Source: Branchiostoma floridae
Lineage: Eukaryota > Chordata > Leptocardii > Amphioxiformes > Branchiostomatidae
Reading direction: 5' to 3'
NCBI RefSeq assembly: GCF_000003815.2
Contig: NC_049996.1
Span: 5,598,012 to 5,662,011 of the forward strand
DNA: 64,000 nucleotides
The notes below the pieces were generated by a model. The model saw only the letters and a program-made list of their open reading frames with translations, was not told the DNA's origin and ran no database searches. Positions 63,938 through 64,000 of this stretch are shown here, one piece after another. The stretch's first letter is position 1, and the number at the start of each line of letters is the position of its first letter. A program made the position numbers and the translations under genes.

Positions 63938-64000
63938 ATGTTGGATTTTAAAGTTAACCTAGTTCAAGAATGACTTCTACCGACATACATGAACTTTCAA

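Overview
This is intron-rich animal DNA. It reads as a lancelet (Branchiostoma-like) or closely comparable marine deuterostome. That is inferred from the repertoire (NHL-repeat, C-type lectin, TLC-domain and acyl-CoA-ligase exons; CR1-like and RTE-like LINEs; tRNA-headed SINEs; many foldback elements), not from a species marker. There are two assembly gaps (18206-18305 and 30250-30939). No bacterial genes, operons or CRISPR arrays are present.

Layout. 1-2.4 kb (-): a two-part gene with an RNase-H/transposase-like core and a C2H2 finger. 2.99-3.52 kb (-): an NHL-repeat exon broken by one in-frame stop. 3.6-9.5 kb: dispersed repeats carrying paired ATGCAAAT/ATTTGCAT palindromes, a long foldback and a compound microsatellite. 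9.64-25.63 kb (+): a TLC-domain membrane protein gene (TLCD4/TMEM56-like), five exons recovered with matching phases and one expected exon missing. Its introns hold a 4.06-kb terminal-inverted-repeat (TIR) element with a tandem array of hairpins, a Harbinger-like MITE (short non-autonomous DNA transposon) and a 2-kb repeat. 26-31 kb: little recognisable. 31-36 kb: SINE piece, a hAT-type MITE nested in a repeat, large minisatellites, an unidentified terminal exon, and a TIR element carrying a tRNA-like sequence. 36.9-38.6 kb (+): a C-type lectin-like domain with a frameshift. 40.8-44.4 kb: LINE and Tc1-like debris.

44.48-63.29 kb (-) is the main find: an ANL-superfamily acyl-CoA-ligase-like gene. 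Fifteen exons with agreeing phases, plus one tentative 24-nt exon, run from the adenylate-forming N-terminal half through the P-loop, YGMTE and GWFKTGD motifs to the stop. The upstream start lies beyond the window, and one linker between about 59.6 and 60.3 kb is unresolved. Its introns contain a CR1-like LINE with one nonsense codon, an RTE-like LINE fragment broken by a foldback, SINEs and several MITEs.

A recurring theme is repeats at intron ends. The same repeat, in the same orientation, lies just upstream of splice acceptors in two unrelated genes (19.47 and 44.54 kb). The tail of a tRNA-carrying element forms the pyrimidine tract of another acceptor (48.19 kb). Foldback elements abut a donor (58.99 kb) and lie 26 bp from an acceptor (62.42 kb). 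A 116-bp intron segment has also been copied exactly into a SINE 1.8 kb away.
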